The notes under the pieces were generated by a model. The model was not told the origin of the DNA. It did not search any database and saw only the letters and a list, made by a program, of their open reading frames with translations. Positions 44,035 through 52,492 of a DNA stretch of 64,000 bases are shown piece after piece (positions within the stretch are counted from its first letter, which is position 1; the number at the start of each line of letters is the position of its first letter). Source of the DNA: Algoriphagus sp. Y33 (GTDB lineage Bacteria; Bacteroidota; Bacteroidia; Cytophagales; Cyclobacteriaceae); assembly GCF_014838715.1 (NCBI RefSeq), contig NZ_CP061947.1, positions 496,001 to 560,000 on the forward strand, in the 5' to 3' direction. The position numbers were made by a program, and so were the translations under genes.

Positions 44035-44313
44035 ATGCCGGCAAAAAAAGAGTATTTATCCGGACCCTGGAAGCGGTTTAGCAAGCTTATGGCAGCCATA
44101 TTCGGTGCCTATATAGCTGCTATGTCGCTACATGTGGCCCTGGCAAAAGTGGCTATGCCGAATGAAACTCCCATTGTCCTGTCAGGTTCCTATACAGGTT
44201 TTGTGGTTTGGGTAGGATTAATGGTGATGGTCTATTTTATCAAAAAGGCCTGGCACGCCTGGCTTTTGCTTTTGGCAATTTCATTTTTTTCGGGATTGAT
44301 TATTTTCTTCTAA
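44035..44313 (+). CDS. DUF3649-like small membrane protein
   Basis: 92 residues from ATG 44035, one base after the previous stop; a longer upstream frame overlaps the previous gene and is not credible. Three membrane helices: LMAAIFGAYIAAMSLHVALA, TGFVVWVGLMVMVYFI and AWLLLLAISFFSGLIIF. The pattern SGPWKRFSKLMAAIFGAYI followed by LHVALA is typical of the DUF3649 component of iron-uptake operons. It is tightly coupled to its neighbours and probably forms a complex with the PepSY protein encoded 10 bp downstream. Confidence 0.7.
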   Translation: MPAKKEYLSGPWKRFSKLMAAIFGAYIAAMSLHVALAKVAMPNETPIVLSGSYTGFVVWVGLMVMVYFIKKAWHAWLLLLAISFFSGLIIFF

Positions 44314-44323
44314 AGCATCAAAA

Positions 44324-45898
44324 ATGAAACTCAAAGGACTGGGAGATAAGACTTACAATATGCTGTTCCATACACATACAGTGGCTGGAATTGTGATCAG
44401 TTTTGCACTTTTTGTGATATTCTTTGCGGGAGCATTTTCCCTATTCAGACATGAGATCACTCAGTGGGAAAATCCTGAGGCACGCCAAGCTATCAATTCA
44501 GATTATGATTATGATAAGGCACTGGCTAAATTGGACAGCGTCTATACTATTGATTGGCACGACAATGCCTCTTTGATCTTTCCCGATGAAAAAAATCCAC
44601 TGTTTACAGTCTATGCCTATCAGAAAACTGATGACAATTCTTTTCACCGTATTTCTGCGTACATCGCTCCGGATACCTATAGGGTTCAAGACTTGTCGCA
44701 TCCCCATACAACCGTAGGAGATACGATTTATTACCTTCACTATTTCGGGCAGATACCTGTTGTAGGTCTTTATCTGTCAGGATTGGTTTCCCTGTTCTTT
44801 TTCTTTGCGATTGTCAATGGCCTGTTAATCCATTGGAGAAACTTGTTTACCAAATTCTTTGCCTTTTTTACCGAAGGTAAGTGGAGGAACATTTGGACAA
44901 ATGCACATACGGTACTTGGGGTTTTGGGATTGCCCTTTCAACTGATCTATGCCATTACCGGAGCGTTTTTTGGCCTGCTCACGCTCATCTTGATACCCAC
45001 CGTATTTTTACTTTATAATGGTGATGTAAGCAAAGTGTACAACAAAGTGTCTCCAGAGGACTCCATCGTAGTGGATGAAAATGCACCAGAATCCCAGAAC
45101 TTATCAATCAGGGAACTTGCCAAACACGTGAAAGAAGCCTACCCTAACCATCAGATCCGCTATGCAGATATGCGGAATTATGGTAAAGAAGATGCTGTGA
45201 TTACTTTTCATTTTGATGATTTTGGAGGGTTGATGTCCAACGGTAAGTTCGTCATGTACATGCGCGATGGCAAACTTTTGCCAGAGTACAGCGTCCTGCC
45301 CAACGAAAAATCGTACAGCCAGGCTATCATTTCTGTTTTGGGCAAGCTGCACTTTGGAGACTTTGGAGGCATGACCATGAAGGTTATTTATTTTGTCCTT
45401 TCCTTGATTACCTGCTTTATGATCATCAGTGGAGTAATGATCTGGCGTACTGCCAGGGACAACAAAAGATATTCTTATAAACAACGGCTTTTTCATCATC
45501 GGGTAACCCTAGTGTATTTGGCCATTTGTTTAAGTATGTTTCCCGCATTCGCAGTTATCTTTTTGGCCAACAAGCTTGTTCCAATAGAAATGGCAGACAG
45601 GGTAGGGTTAGTCAATACGGTTTTCTTTTTGAGCTGGCTTGTTTTGATTGTTGTTGGTTTGTTCTGGAAGAGTTACTCCAAGCTCAACCGCAACTATCTT
45701 GTAATTGGAGGGGTACTCGCTATGCTGGTGCCTGTTGCAAATGGAATTGTTACAGGTGATTGGATGTGGAGCACCTGGAGGACTATCCCTTATGTAGCTT
45801 ACGTAGATTTATTTTGGCTTATAGTTGGTTTCCTCACCCTTTACATTTCACTCAAAGTACTGATGGTAAAAAACGCATCTGATAAACCAATACATTAA
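44324..45898 (+). CDS. PepSY-associated transmembrane protein (PiuB-like)
   Basis: 524 residues. It has the PepSY_TM layout: a first helix near 18-40 (HTHTVAGIVISFALFVIFFAGAFSLF), a periplasmic region with PepSY-like segments, paired helices with H-W-R-N and NAHTVLGVLGLPFQLIYAITGAF, then several C-terminal helices. Conserved His residues in H-T-H-T and N-A-H-T may bind heme. Family members are thought to reduce ferric siderophores at the inner membrane. It is the last gene of the operon. Its stop lies inside a 19-bp tandem duplication. Confidence 0.88.
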   Translation: MKLKGLGDKTYNMLFHTHTVAGIVISFALFVIFFAGAFSLFRHEITQWENPEARQAINSDYDYDKALAKLDSVYTIDWHDNASLIFPDEKNPLFTVYAYQKTDDNSFHRISAYIAPDTYRVQDLSHPHTTVGDTIYYLHYFGQIPVVGLYLSGLVSLFFFFAIVNGLLIHWRNLFTKFFAFFTEGKWRNIWTNAHTVLGVLGLPFQLIYAITGAFFGLLTLILIPTVFLLYNGDVSKVYNKVSPEDSIVVDENAPESQNLSIRELAKHVKEAYPNHQIRYADMRNYGKEDAVITFHFDDFGGLMSNGKFVMYMRDGKLLPEYSVLPNEKSYSQAIISVLGKLHFGDFGGMTMKVIYFVLSLITCFMIISGVMIWRTARDNKRYSYKQRLFHHRVTLVYLAICLSMFPAFAVIFLANKLVPIEMADRVGLVNTVFFLSWLVLIVVGLFWKSYSKLNRNYLVIGGVLAMLVPVANGIVTGDWMWSTWRTIPYVAYVDLFWLIVGFLTLYISLKVLMVKNASDKPIH

Positions 45899-45917
45899 TG
45901 ATAAACCAATACATTAA
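45880..45917 (+). repeat. 19-bp tandem duplication over the PepSY stop codon
   Basis: TGATAAACCAATACATTAA occurs twice without interruption (45880-45898 and 45899-45917). The first copy encodes the last residues and the TAA stop; the second is entirely downstream. The copies are identical, so the duplication is recent or selected. Confidence 0.9.
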
Positions 45918-45926
45918 TAATGCGAA

Positions 45927-46270
45927 TCAAGGGTTAAAATATAAGGTTATAAAAGCTGCGGCAATTTTGCTGAAAACATGAACAGGCAATCCTTTAGTAG
46001 AGTGTACTTTACCGGCTCTCTGGATGTGGATTTTGGCAATGTGCCAATTAAAGAACGACTCGATGGGTTGTCTTGCAGTAGAAACAGCTTTAGAGAATAA
46101 ATCATCAGCCGCTTTATTTCTTTTCTTGCACAAGCCTTTTAGTTACTGAAAGCTAAAATTTTACCGCTGACTAGCACCTTCTGGTCTGCTTTGTGAGTTG
46201 GAATGTTGTAAGAGGGGCGAATAGAATAAGTAGGTAGATGCGTGCTTTTTAAACCTCCTTGCTTAGTTTT
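45927..46270 (-). pseudogene. 3' remnant of a DDE transposase gene
   Basis: The minus-strand frame 46133-45927 reads ARQPIESFFNWHIAKIHIQRAGKVHSTKGLPVHVFSKIAAAF, the C-terminal conserved block of a DDE transposase (R-Q-P-I-E-S-F-F-N-W). A frameshifted continuation (IPTHKADQKVLVSGKILAFSN) lies upstream to about 46250. The IS family cannot be fixed from this piece. Non-functional. Confidence 0.65.
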
Positions 46271-46311
46271 GCGCTGTTATTGATTTATTCCCCCTTGTAA
46301 ACTTTTCGATA

Positions 46312-46995
46312 GTGGAGCTGAAGCATGGTTTTTACCTGAAGTCTAAAAATGAACAGGTGTGGATTCAGGTAAGAATAGGATTAACTGCTTTACTGGTTCT
46401 CCTGTTGGTTTTTCTTGGTTGCTGGAAATCCGGCTTTTTTCTTCCCTTGATTATAGGCATTCCACTTATCCTATCGCTTGTAGCTCCCTTTTTTGATGTG
46501 CCTGCGCTAAAAAAGAGCGGGGATTTGATTTATTATTCTCCTTTATTTCTGGCAGAAAAGCAAAAGAAGGGGTTAATCACCGTCCATGGGGGTACCCTGT
46601 TTGATTATGTTTTTGTGCTAGACAGGAGCCTTAATGGAAGGCAGCGAAGTAATTTGATTATGGAGCAATACCTTGAAGGATTGGTCAACCTGATTGATCA
46701 TCTTCAACGTGTGAACTCTGAGAACCTTACCATCCGGGGCACCAGCTATATCCTGAATAAGAGAACGGTAAAGAAAATCGGCTTTCAGGTAGTTCAGACT
46801 GATTTTTTGCAAAGATGTATGTTGCTATACAATTACTTCAACCTTGTGGTTGCCAATTCCCTGGCAAAAGGTAAACTGACTTTTCCAAAGCTGGGGCAAA
46901 CCAAAACCTTTGAGACCAAACTCTATGATCTGATGGAAAGGAGAGATTTTATCAAAAGCTTGAATGAGAAATTGAAGCAAAGACAAGTACTTTAG
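46312..46995 (+). CDS. conserved membrane protein of unknown function
   Basis: 227 residues from a GTG. Two adjacent membrane helices lie at about 20-62 (IGLTALLVLLLVFLGCW, FFLPLIIGIPLILSLVAPFFDVP). A soluble cytoplasmic domain follows (LITVHGGTLFDYVFVLDRSLNGRQRSNLIMEQYLEGLVNLI). I recognise no family, although the domain is well formed and looks conserved rather than random. It stands alone between transposase debris and a convergent AhpD-like gene. No regulatory element stands out. Confidence 0.65.
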   Translation: MELKHGFYLKSKNEQVWIQVRIGLTALLVLLLVFLGCWKSGFFLPLIIGIPLILSLVAPFFDVPALKKSGDLIYYSPLFLAEKQKKGLITVHGGTLFDYVFVLDRSLNGRQRSNLIMEQYLEGLVNLIDHLQRVNSENLTIRGTSYILNKRTVKKIGFQVVQTDFLQRCMLLYNYFNLVVANSLAKGKLTFPKLGQTKTFETKLYDLMERRDFIKSLNEKLKQRQVL

Positions 46996-47099
46996 CAGCC
47001 TATCAAGCCCGATTTCATTAGCTCCTAAGTAACAAAATTGAACTTTGGTAATGTGGATTCTGGGTAAGGAATTATTTGCAAACCCTTTATTGTTTTGGC

Positions 47100-47429
47100 T
47101 TAAACTTCATCAAACATCCTCATTGCAAGCAGTCCATTTCCCACAGCCCCGCCTGCACGGATAGCGGATGTAATGAACACGGTTTCGGCAATTTCCTCTT
47201 TGGTGGCGCCTGCTTTTTTAGCGTTTTGGATATGCGATTCCATACAATAGGCACATTGGGTAGTCAGTGCCACGGCTATAGACATCAATTCCCGGTATTT
47301 GACGGGAATTACTCCATCGCCTCGCTCTGCCGTATGCTTTAGATTCATAAAAGCTGCTGATTCCTTAGGGGCAGCATCAAGTAATTGCTTTGTGTATTTT
47401 CGGTCTTTCGGATTTTGGTATTCTTTCAC
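47100..47429 (-). CDS. carboxymuconolactone-decarboxylase/AhpD-like protein
   Basis: 109 residues from the GTG at 47429; a longer frame to 47564 adds an atypical hydrophobic leader. The CMD fold signature is VIPVKYRELMSIAVALTTQCAYCMESHIQNAKKAGATKEEIAETVFITSAIRAGG, with the redox C-A-Y-C pair and the following H that define AhpD-like peroxidase-partner disulfide reductases. It probably detoxifies peroxides or related compounds in the cytoplasm. Single gene, convergent with the unknown membrane protein gene. The start choice is the main uncertainty. Confidence 0.8.
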   Translation of the reverse strand: MKEYQNPKDRKYTKQLLDAAPKESAAFMNLKHTAERGDGVIPVKYRELMSIAVALTTQCAYCMESHIQNAKKAGATKEEIAETVFITSAIRAGGAVGNGLLAMRMFDEV

Positions 47430-47699
47430 TGGACTGGCGTTTATTGGTATGAATAAAAGCGAAGTATAGAGAAAATATTGGCAAATAGCCACATTTACCA
47501 GCTTAGATTGCTCAACTTGACCTTGGATGCTAAAGGGAATCATCCCGTTTTTAATAGATGTCATTTAGCCAGTCGAGAGATTTATCTGGTTACCGGCATC
47601 ATAAGGCACTTTTGATACACTGGTTATCCTTATTAGGTTTGTAAGAATTAAAATTACCGAACAATGGATTATTCTTTTTTGATCAAAAAATGCAACAAG

Positions 47700-47930
47700 C
47701 TCAGTGATTTTTCTGAACCTATTTTAAGCAATATCATGTATTATTCAGCTGATCGAAACAAGCTGAGCCAGCGTTTTGACCTGTTGGCCAAAAGACATAG
47801 ATGGTTTGTTGAAGTTCAAAAATGCTGCGGTGTGATTATGGTGGACCAAATGGCATAGTTCATGAATAATCACATATCCGATACTTCCTTTAGGTGCCTT
47901 GATTAATTCAGGGCATTTTCTCGGAATGCC
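47700..47930 (-). pseudogene. fragment of a YgjP/DUF45-type metallopeptidase gene
   Basis: Reading the minus strand from about 47930: C-P-E-L-I-K-A-P-K-G-S-I-G-Y-V-I-I-H-E-L-C-H-L-V-H-H-N-H-T-A-A-F. This is the H-E-L-C-H zinc motif and following helix of a SprT/WLM-like (DUF45) peptidase. After A-A-F the frame shifts and later pieces appear in other frames. The upstream (N-terminal) half is replaced by transposase sequence at about 47925, so the gene is cut by an insertion. Confidence 0.7.
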
Positions 47931-48830
47931 AATCCTGCTTCAAGCAGTTTCGCACCTGGCAAAGAGCCGCAAGGCTGGTCAACGGAGTGCTTTCCTGTAT
48001 GGGGCGTTCCACCATTACCGGGTGGCTGACCGCAAGCGGTGATCAGTTTAAGGATTGGTCGGCCGCCTATCGCCTTTTTAAAGGGGACAGGATGGATGTT
48101 GCCGGGATTTTCGGTGTCATCCGAAGGAAAGTTGTTGCATTGGCTGATCCGGCACAGCGGTATGTTTTTGCCCACATGGATGACACCCTGTTACGAAAAA
48201 AAGGAAGAAACGTGTTCGGTGCCAGGTGGCTCAGGGATGCACTTGGCCCACCTTTCCGGACCAATCTGGTTTTTGGGCAGCGGTTCATACAGCTTTCATT
48301 ATCCTGTTTTTCAAAGATGGGTCCGGTACAGGCCCGGGCTATCCCCGTTGACCTACATCATTGCCCCAGTGTGAAAAAGCCCGGTAAAGCAGCAGGAGAA
48401 CAGGATTGGCAACTGTTCCGTGAAACCCAAAAAAAAGCCAAGCTCAGCGTCATCGGTGCCCAACGGATCAGGCTCCTGCGTGAAAATCTCGATCAGGACG
48501 GCTTTACCGACAAGGAGCTGGTGGTCAGCGTGGACGGGAGCTATACCAACGAAGCGGTTCTGAAAAAAACTCCCCGCCAATACCATCCTGATCGGCAGAA
48601 TCCGGAAAGACTGTAGCCTCTATCTGCCTCTCGAGCCACCCAAGCACGGAAAAGGACGAAAAAAAGTCTACGGAGAACCGCTTCCGACTCCCGAACAGAT
48701 CCGCCGGTCGGATGACTATTCCCGGATAAAGGTCCGGGCATGGGCAGCTGGAAAAGTCCACGGGTTCCAGCTTAAAGTCATCCCGGCTGTCCGCTGGAGA
48801 AAGGCCGGGAACAAAGATTTGCCTATTTGA
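47923..48830 (+). pseudogene. truncated, frameshifted DDE transposase (IS701/IS4-like)
   Basis: From about 47923 the plus strand reads FKQFRTWQRAARLVNGVLSCMG and continues through the open frame 47987-48616 (STITGWLTASGDQFKDWSAAYRLF, VFAHMDDTLLRKKGRNVFGARWLRD, LVVSVDGSYTNEAVLKK). After an A7 run near 48560 the frame shifts by one base and continues as TILIGRIRKDCSLYLPLEPPKHGKGRKK. Both ends are missing. It is much more GC-rich than anything around it, pointing to a foreign origin. Inactive. Confidence 0.75.
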
Positions 48831-49186
48831 ATCCTGAGATGGTCTTCTTTTACTTGTCTGGAGTTTATGCAGATAGTACGGAAAAGGGAAGAATAATGTG
48901 GGCAAGGATAAAAGGCAAAACAGAGAACGCATTAAATGAGCTTAATTTTAAAGCTGCTTACAGCTTTCGGCCAGGTTTTATTATTCCGATGAAAGCACAG
49001 AAAAATGTGAGGTTGATTTATAAAGGACTTAAGCTTATTTATCCTTTTGTTTTTCCAAATAAAATCCTGACTTATGATGAAATAGGAATTGCATTAGTTC
49101 GAATACTGACACTTGGATACAGCGCAACTAGTTTAGAAATAGAAGATTTAAAATTAATTGCCAAACTGGCTGAGCTGGAGGAATAA
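48831..49186 (+). pseudogene. 3' fragment of a nucleoside-diphosphate-sugar-epimerase-like gene
   Basis: The frame reads N-P-E-M-V-F-F-Y-L-S-G-V-Y-A-D-S-T-E-K-G and then MWARIKGKTENALNELNF, FRPGFIIPMKAQKN and ILTLGYSATSLEIEDLKLIAKLAE. This is the C-terminal half of an NAD(P)-binding epimerase-like (YbjT/ycf39-type) protein, including the Y-S-G / W-A-R-x-K-G-K active-site region. The Rossmann half is missing and the fragment begins right after the transposase remnant, so the insertion sequence truncated it. Confidence 0.75.
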
Positions 49187-49403
49187 AATTTAGGTGATAG
49201 TCATCACGTGAAATTTAAAATAGATGACTTAGGATTCAGGATAGCAAGGAGCCTGAACCAACAATACAACAGCTAATCGTGTAGACGGCCCCGCTAATTT
49301 ATAAGTTCACTGGGCGCGCCTTCGCCACCGCATACAGGTCTCCCACCACCGTGTCCTGATGCCTCGTGCCAGGTTAACCGAAAGAATAACACGAAAAGAC
49401 CAC

Positions 49404-49766
49404 TCAACAATCCCCATTCTCAACATCCTTTAATGAGGAGACTAAGAAATTTCGGACTTGCTTCAGCTCACGGATTTTTGTATCTACATCACGGATTTTA
49501 TTTTGTACTATTTCAATCTTCTCACTTGCCGACAGTTTATTGCTAAACCAATCATTCAGTGATTTTTTTATTTCTGACAAAGTGAACCCAGCTTTTTTAG
49601 CCTGGACTATCCATTCGACTTTTTCGGCAACAAGCTCATCATACTGTTTGTAATTATTGGATTTGACAGAATCATCCGACATGCCTGTTATCAATCCATA
49701 ATTTTCATAGTAGCGTAGCGTATGGATGGAAACCCCTGTTAGCTTTGACAATTCATTAATTAACAT
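49404..49766 (-). CDS. MerR-family transcriptional regulator
   Basis: 120 residues. The MerR N-terminal HTH is LINELSKLTGVSIHTLRYYENYGLI, then a wing and V-E-W-I-V-Q-A-K-K-A-G-F-T-L-S-E-I-K-K. A long dimerisation coiled coil follows. The last residues are ENGDC, with a single terminal Cys, so metal sensing as in MerR itself is unlikely and a redox or aldehyde signal is more plausible. It is divergent from the SDR gene, with a perfect dyad between them (49801-49816). Confidence 0.92.
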   Translation of the reverse strand: MLINELSKLTGVSIHTLRYYENYGLITGMSDDSVKSNNYKQYDELVAEKVEWIVQAKKAGFTLSEIKKSLNDWFSNKLSASEKIEIVQNKIRDVDTKIRELKQVRNFLVSSLKDVENGDC

Positions 49767-49800
49767 CGCTCAGTTATATTGTTGAGAATATATTTATACC

Positions 49801-49816
49801 ATAGAGTGTACTCTAT
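49801..49816. promoter_or_regulatory. MerR operator
   Basis: ATAGAG-TGTA-CTCTAT: 6-bp arms around a 4-bp centre, the shape of AdhR/NmlR-type MerR operators (GAGT-N-N-ACTC). It lies in the 108-bp gap between the merR-like start (49766) and the SDR start (49875), next to TATACTTG, a possible -7 element. Regulation of both genes is likely. Confidence 0.7.
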
Positions 49817-49874
49817 ACTTGTAGGTTGCAAACTTACAACGTATTCTTGCACCTTAAAATATACCTTCGAAAAA

Positions 49875-50756
49875 ATGATGCAATCAGGGAACAAAACTGA
49901 GACCCTGCAAAACGGGATTATTGTAGTCACAGGCACCTCTACAGGTATTGGCAATGCCACTGCAAAAGAACTTGCAAGCCGTGGTTTTTATGTTCTTGCA
50001 GGTATAAGGCGTGAAATTGATGCCGATGCTGTTTGTGGTAAAAATATAGAACCCGTCATATTAGATATTACCAATGAAGCACACATCGCCAATCTTGTCA
50101 GACGCATTAAAGAAGACCCTGAAAAACGTCCGCTTCGTGCATTGGTAAATAACGCTGCAATTGAAATAAATGCTCCCTTGGAAGTATTACATCTTTCTGA
50201 ATGGCGCAGACAGTTTGAGGTAAACGTATTTGGGCAAGTCGCCATGATACAGGCACTATTGCCCGAACTTTTTGAAAGCCGTGGAACTATCGTCAACATT
50301 AGTTCTATTGGCGGTAAAGCTGCGATGGCTGGCTATGGACCTTATGCAAGTACAAAATTTGCCTTAGAAGGATTAAGCGATGCTTTGCACAGAGAACTTG
50401 AGCCCTTTGGCGTAAGAGTTATTGTGATTGAACCAGGCGGTGTGGTGTCGCCCATGAGTGCACAAGTACGTATAAAGGCGGAGAAAATTACCCATGAAAT
50501 GACACCTGAACACCGCAGCAGATACGGTGGACTGATGCATGCAATGGTATCTTTAGCTGAAAGTTATATTAAAGATGCAGTACCTGCCGAAAAAGCAGGG
50601 CAAATCATAGCAGACACCCTTCTAACGAAGCGACCACGTGCACGCTACACAATTGGACGGGATGCCGCTATGGTTAGATTTTTAAATTGGACTTTGCCCG
50701 ACAGAGTGCTTGATAAAATTTTATCCCGAAGTACTCAGGCACATTACCCCAAATGA
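49875..50756 (+). CDS. short-chain dehydrogenase/reductase
   Basis: 293 residues from ATG 49875 (a second ATG follows at 49878; a longer frame to 49779 crosses the operator). The SDR features are complete: T-G-T-S-T-G-I-G (cofactor loop, about 19-26), V-N-N-A-A (NNAG-like), S-S near 143, and Y157-x-x-x-K161 in YASTKFALEG. It oxidises or reduces an unknown carbonyl or alcohol with NAD(P). Its stop overlaps the start of the MBL-fold gene by 4 bp (ATGA), and both are probably induced through the MerR-type regulator. Confidence 0.92.
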   Translation: MMQSGNKTETLQNGIIVVTGTSTGIGNATAKELASRGFYVLAGIRREIDADAVCGKNIEPVILDITNEAHIANLVRRIKEDPEKRPLRALVNNAAIEINAPLEVLHLSEWRRQFEVNVFGQVAMIQALLPELFESRGTIVNISSIGGKAAMAGYGPYASTKFALEGLSDALHRELEPFGVRVIVIEPGGVVSPMSAQVRIKAEKITHEMTPEHRSRYGGLMHAMVSLAESYIKDAVPAEKAGQIIADTLLTKRPRARYTIGRDAAMVRFLNWTLPDRVLDKILSRSTQAHYPK

Positions 50757-51886
50757 ATAGAATCAAGAAATTTTTAAAAAGAATAATGACGGTGTTTTTA
50801 AGTATAGTTTTACTATTGGTACTAATAACTGTTGGTTACATACAACATCCCAAATTTGGAAAATCTTCAGGAGGAAGGCGGCTTGAACAGATACGCCAAT
50901 CCCCGAACTTTAAGAATGGAAAATTTCAGAATATCCATTTTACTCCGTATGTTACCGAAGGATATTCTCTGACAAGCGTAGCCTATGACTTCGCTTTTAC
51001 AAAGTTTTCACGAACAAATCCAACCGATACTATCCCTTCCATAAAGACTGATTTAAAAACTATACCGATTACTGAAAATGTATTGGTGTGGTTCGGGCAT
51101 TCATCGTATTTTATCCAGCTTAACGGAATACGATTTTTAATTGACCCTGTGTTTAGCGGGAATGCTTCCCCTATACCTTATTCAAATAAATCATTTTTAG
51201 GAACCGATATTTATTCGGTTGATGATATGCCCGAAATTGATTATTTACTCATCACCCACGATCATTATGACCATTTGGATTATGAAACTATACTGAAATT
51301 GAAGTCTAAAATCAAGCATATAGTCTGTGGTCTGGGGGTTGGTTCTCATTTTGAGCATTGGAAATTTGACACTTCAAAAATCATTGAAAAAGATTGGAAT
51401 GACAAAGTAGTAATTGATGATACTATAACCTTACATACAGCTACTGCCCGTCATTTTTCAGGCCGTGGATTTACTAGGAGCAATACACTTTGGCTTTCTT
51501 ATGTTTTAGAAACACCCGGTTTCAAAATGTATCTTGGTGGTGATAGTGGTTACGATACATACTTTGCAGAATTAGGAGAAAAATTTGGCGGCTTTGACTT
51601 GGCAATACTTGATAATGGACAATACAACACAGCCTGGCAAGAATTACACATGTTGCCCGAAGAAGTGTTAAAAGCAACGCAAGACCTAAAATCAAAACGA
51701 CTATTTCCCGTTCATTCCTCTAAGTTCAAATTGGCTTTTCACCCTTGGGACGAACCCCTAATTCACTTAACAGAGCACAATGAAAACAAATACCATTTTC
51801 CTTTGGTGACACCTAGGATTGGAGAAATAGTTTATCTGGATCATACCTCACAAGAGTTTGAGCAATGGTGGTTAGGATTGGACTAA
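50753..51886 (+). CDS. MBL-fold hydrolase (NAPE-PLD/UlaG-like), membrane-anchored
   Basis: 377 residues. An N-terminal membrane segment (TVFLSIVLLLVLITVGYI) is followed by a metallo-beta-lactamase fold of the NAPE-phospholipase-D/UlaG-like group: WFGHSSYFIQLNGIRFLIDPVFS, the metal motif L-L-I-T-H-D-H-Y-D-H-L-D, ARHFSGRGFTRSNTLWLSYVLE, YLGGDSGYDTYF and VHSSKFKLAFHPWDEP. All metal ligands appear intact. The probable location is the periplasm or outer face of the inner membrane. It may hydrolyse lipids or lactones. Translationally coupled to the SDR gene. Confidence 0.92.
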   Translation: MNRIKKFLKRIMTVFLSIVLLLVLITVGYIQHPKFGKSSGGRRLEQIRQSPNFKNGKFQNIHFTPYVTEGYSLTSVAYDFAFTKFSRTNPTDTIPSIKTDLKTIPITENVLVWFGHSSYFIQLNGIRFLIDPVFSGNASPIPYSNKSFLGTDIYSVDDMPEIDYLLITHDHYDHLDYETILKLKSKIKHIVCGLGVGSHFEHWKFDTSKIIEKDWNDKVVIDDTITLHTATARHFSGRGFTRSNTLWLSYVLETPGFKMYLGGDSGYDTYFAELGEKFGGFDLAILDNGQYNTAWQELHMLPEEVLKATQDLKSKRLFPVHSSKFKLAFHPWDEPLIHLTEHNENKYHFPLVTPRIGEIVYLDHTSQEFEQWWLGLD

Positions 51887-52081
51887 AACTGCCAGACTCT
51901 AACAACTATGCTTCTGTGCGACTTGCAAAGCCAAGCATGAAACCGGAGGGTCCGGTGAGGCATTTAAGGGTATTAGGGCCGTTTTTAAATGATTATGAAA
52001 TATCTGGCCAATACAAACTTGAAAAGAGTATCATTGCAGGACAAGGCATCAAGAAATCTTCCAGAGGAAGGTTTTAGCCTT

Positions 52082-52215
52082 GGGCCAGCTTGTAGGAGGA
52101 CTGAGCGTTTAGGATTAGTCCGGTGGACTAATCTAGCGAAGGGCCAGCTTGTAGGAGGACTGAGCGTTTAGGATTAGTCCGGTGGACTAATCTAGCGAAG
52201 GGCCAGCTTGTAGGG
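52082..52215. repeat. 59-bp tandem repeat with internal hairpin
   Basis: Two identical 59-bp units (52082-52140 and 52141-52199) and the first 16 bases of a third. Each unit runs GGGCCAGCTTGTAGGAGGAC, TGAGCGTTTA, then the stem GATTAGTCC-GGT-GGACTAATC, then TAGCGAA. A diverged single copy lies at 58972-59110. Confidence 0.9.
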
Positions 52216-52228
52216 CAGACAAACTTCA

Positions 52229-52272
52229 CTCTGTCTCCACGAGCGTTTTGACTACACCTAGAGGAGGAAAAA
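52229..52272. repeat. partial copy R4 of the dispersed composite repeat
   Basis: CCACGAGCGTTTTGACTACA followed by CCTAGAGGAGG corresponds to the right end of R1 (34108-34135) and R2 (56990-57020). The left modules are missing. It abuts another truncated gene, the reductase fragment. Confidence 0.6.
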
Positions 52273-52318
52273 CGGCAAGATTAATAGTGACCATGGACAC
52301 GTCTAAATGGTATGGTTA

Positions 52319-52465
52319 ATGAACAGAATTGCAGGACACAACGCCATGAAAACTGGTGTCTTGGAATTTTGTGGCATAAAACCAGTTAAAATTTCTGCCT
52401 CTGCCCCTGTGAAATCATCAGATGATTTGAAAAGAAAAAAGTGGCTTGATGAAGTTGAAGCTTAA
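52319..52465 (+). pseudogene. 3' fragment of a flavodoxin-fold NAD(P)H oxidoreductase gene
   Basis: 48 codons to a proper stop: G-H-N-A-M-K-T-G-V-L-E-F-C-G-I-K-P-V-K-I and SSDDLKRKKWLDEVEA, the conserved C-terminal end of the flavodoxin-like NAD(P)H-quinone reductase family (MdaB/KefF-like). A stop codon precedes it in frame at 52304-52306, and the repeat R4 lies just upstream. About three quarters of the gene is missing. Confidence 0.65.
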
Positions 52466-52492
52466 GGGAAAAATCAAAATTAATTTTAAAGT

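Noticed and set aside
48540..48600. Programmed ribosomal frameshift at the A7 run of the transposase
   Set aside because: Continuing the protein needs a +1 shift (skipping one base), not the -1 shift typical of IS elements. The gene is also truncated at both ends.
52082..52215. CRISPR-like array
   Set aside because: The units are contiguous with no spacers, only two full copies exist, and no cas genes are present.
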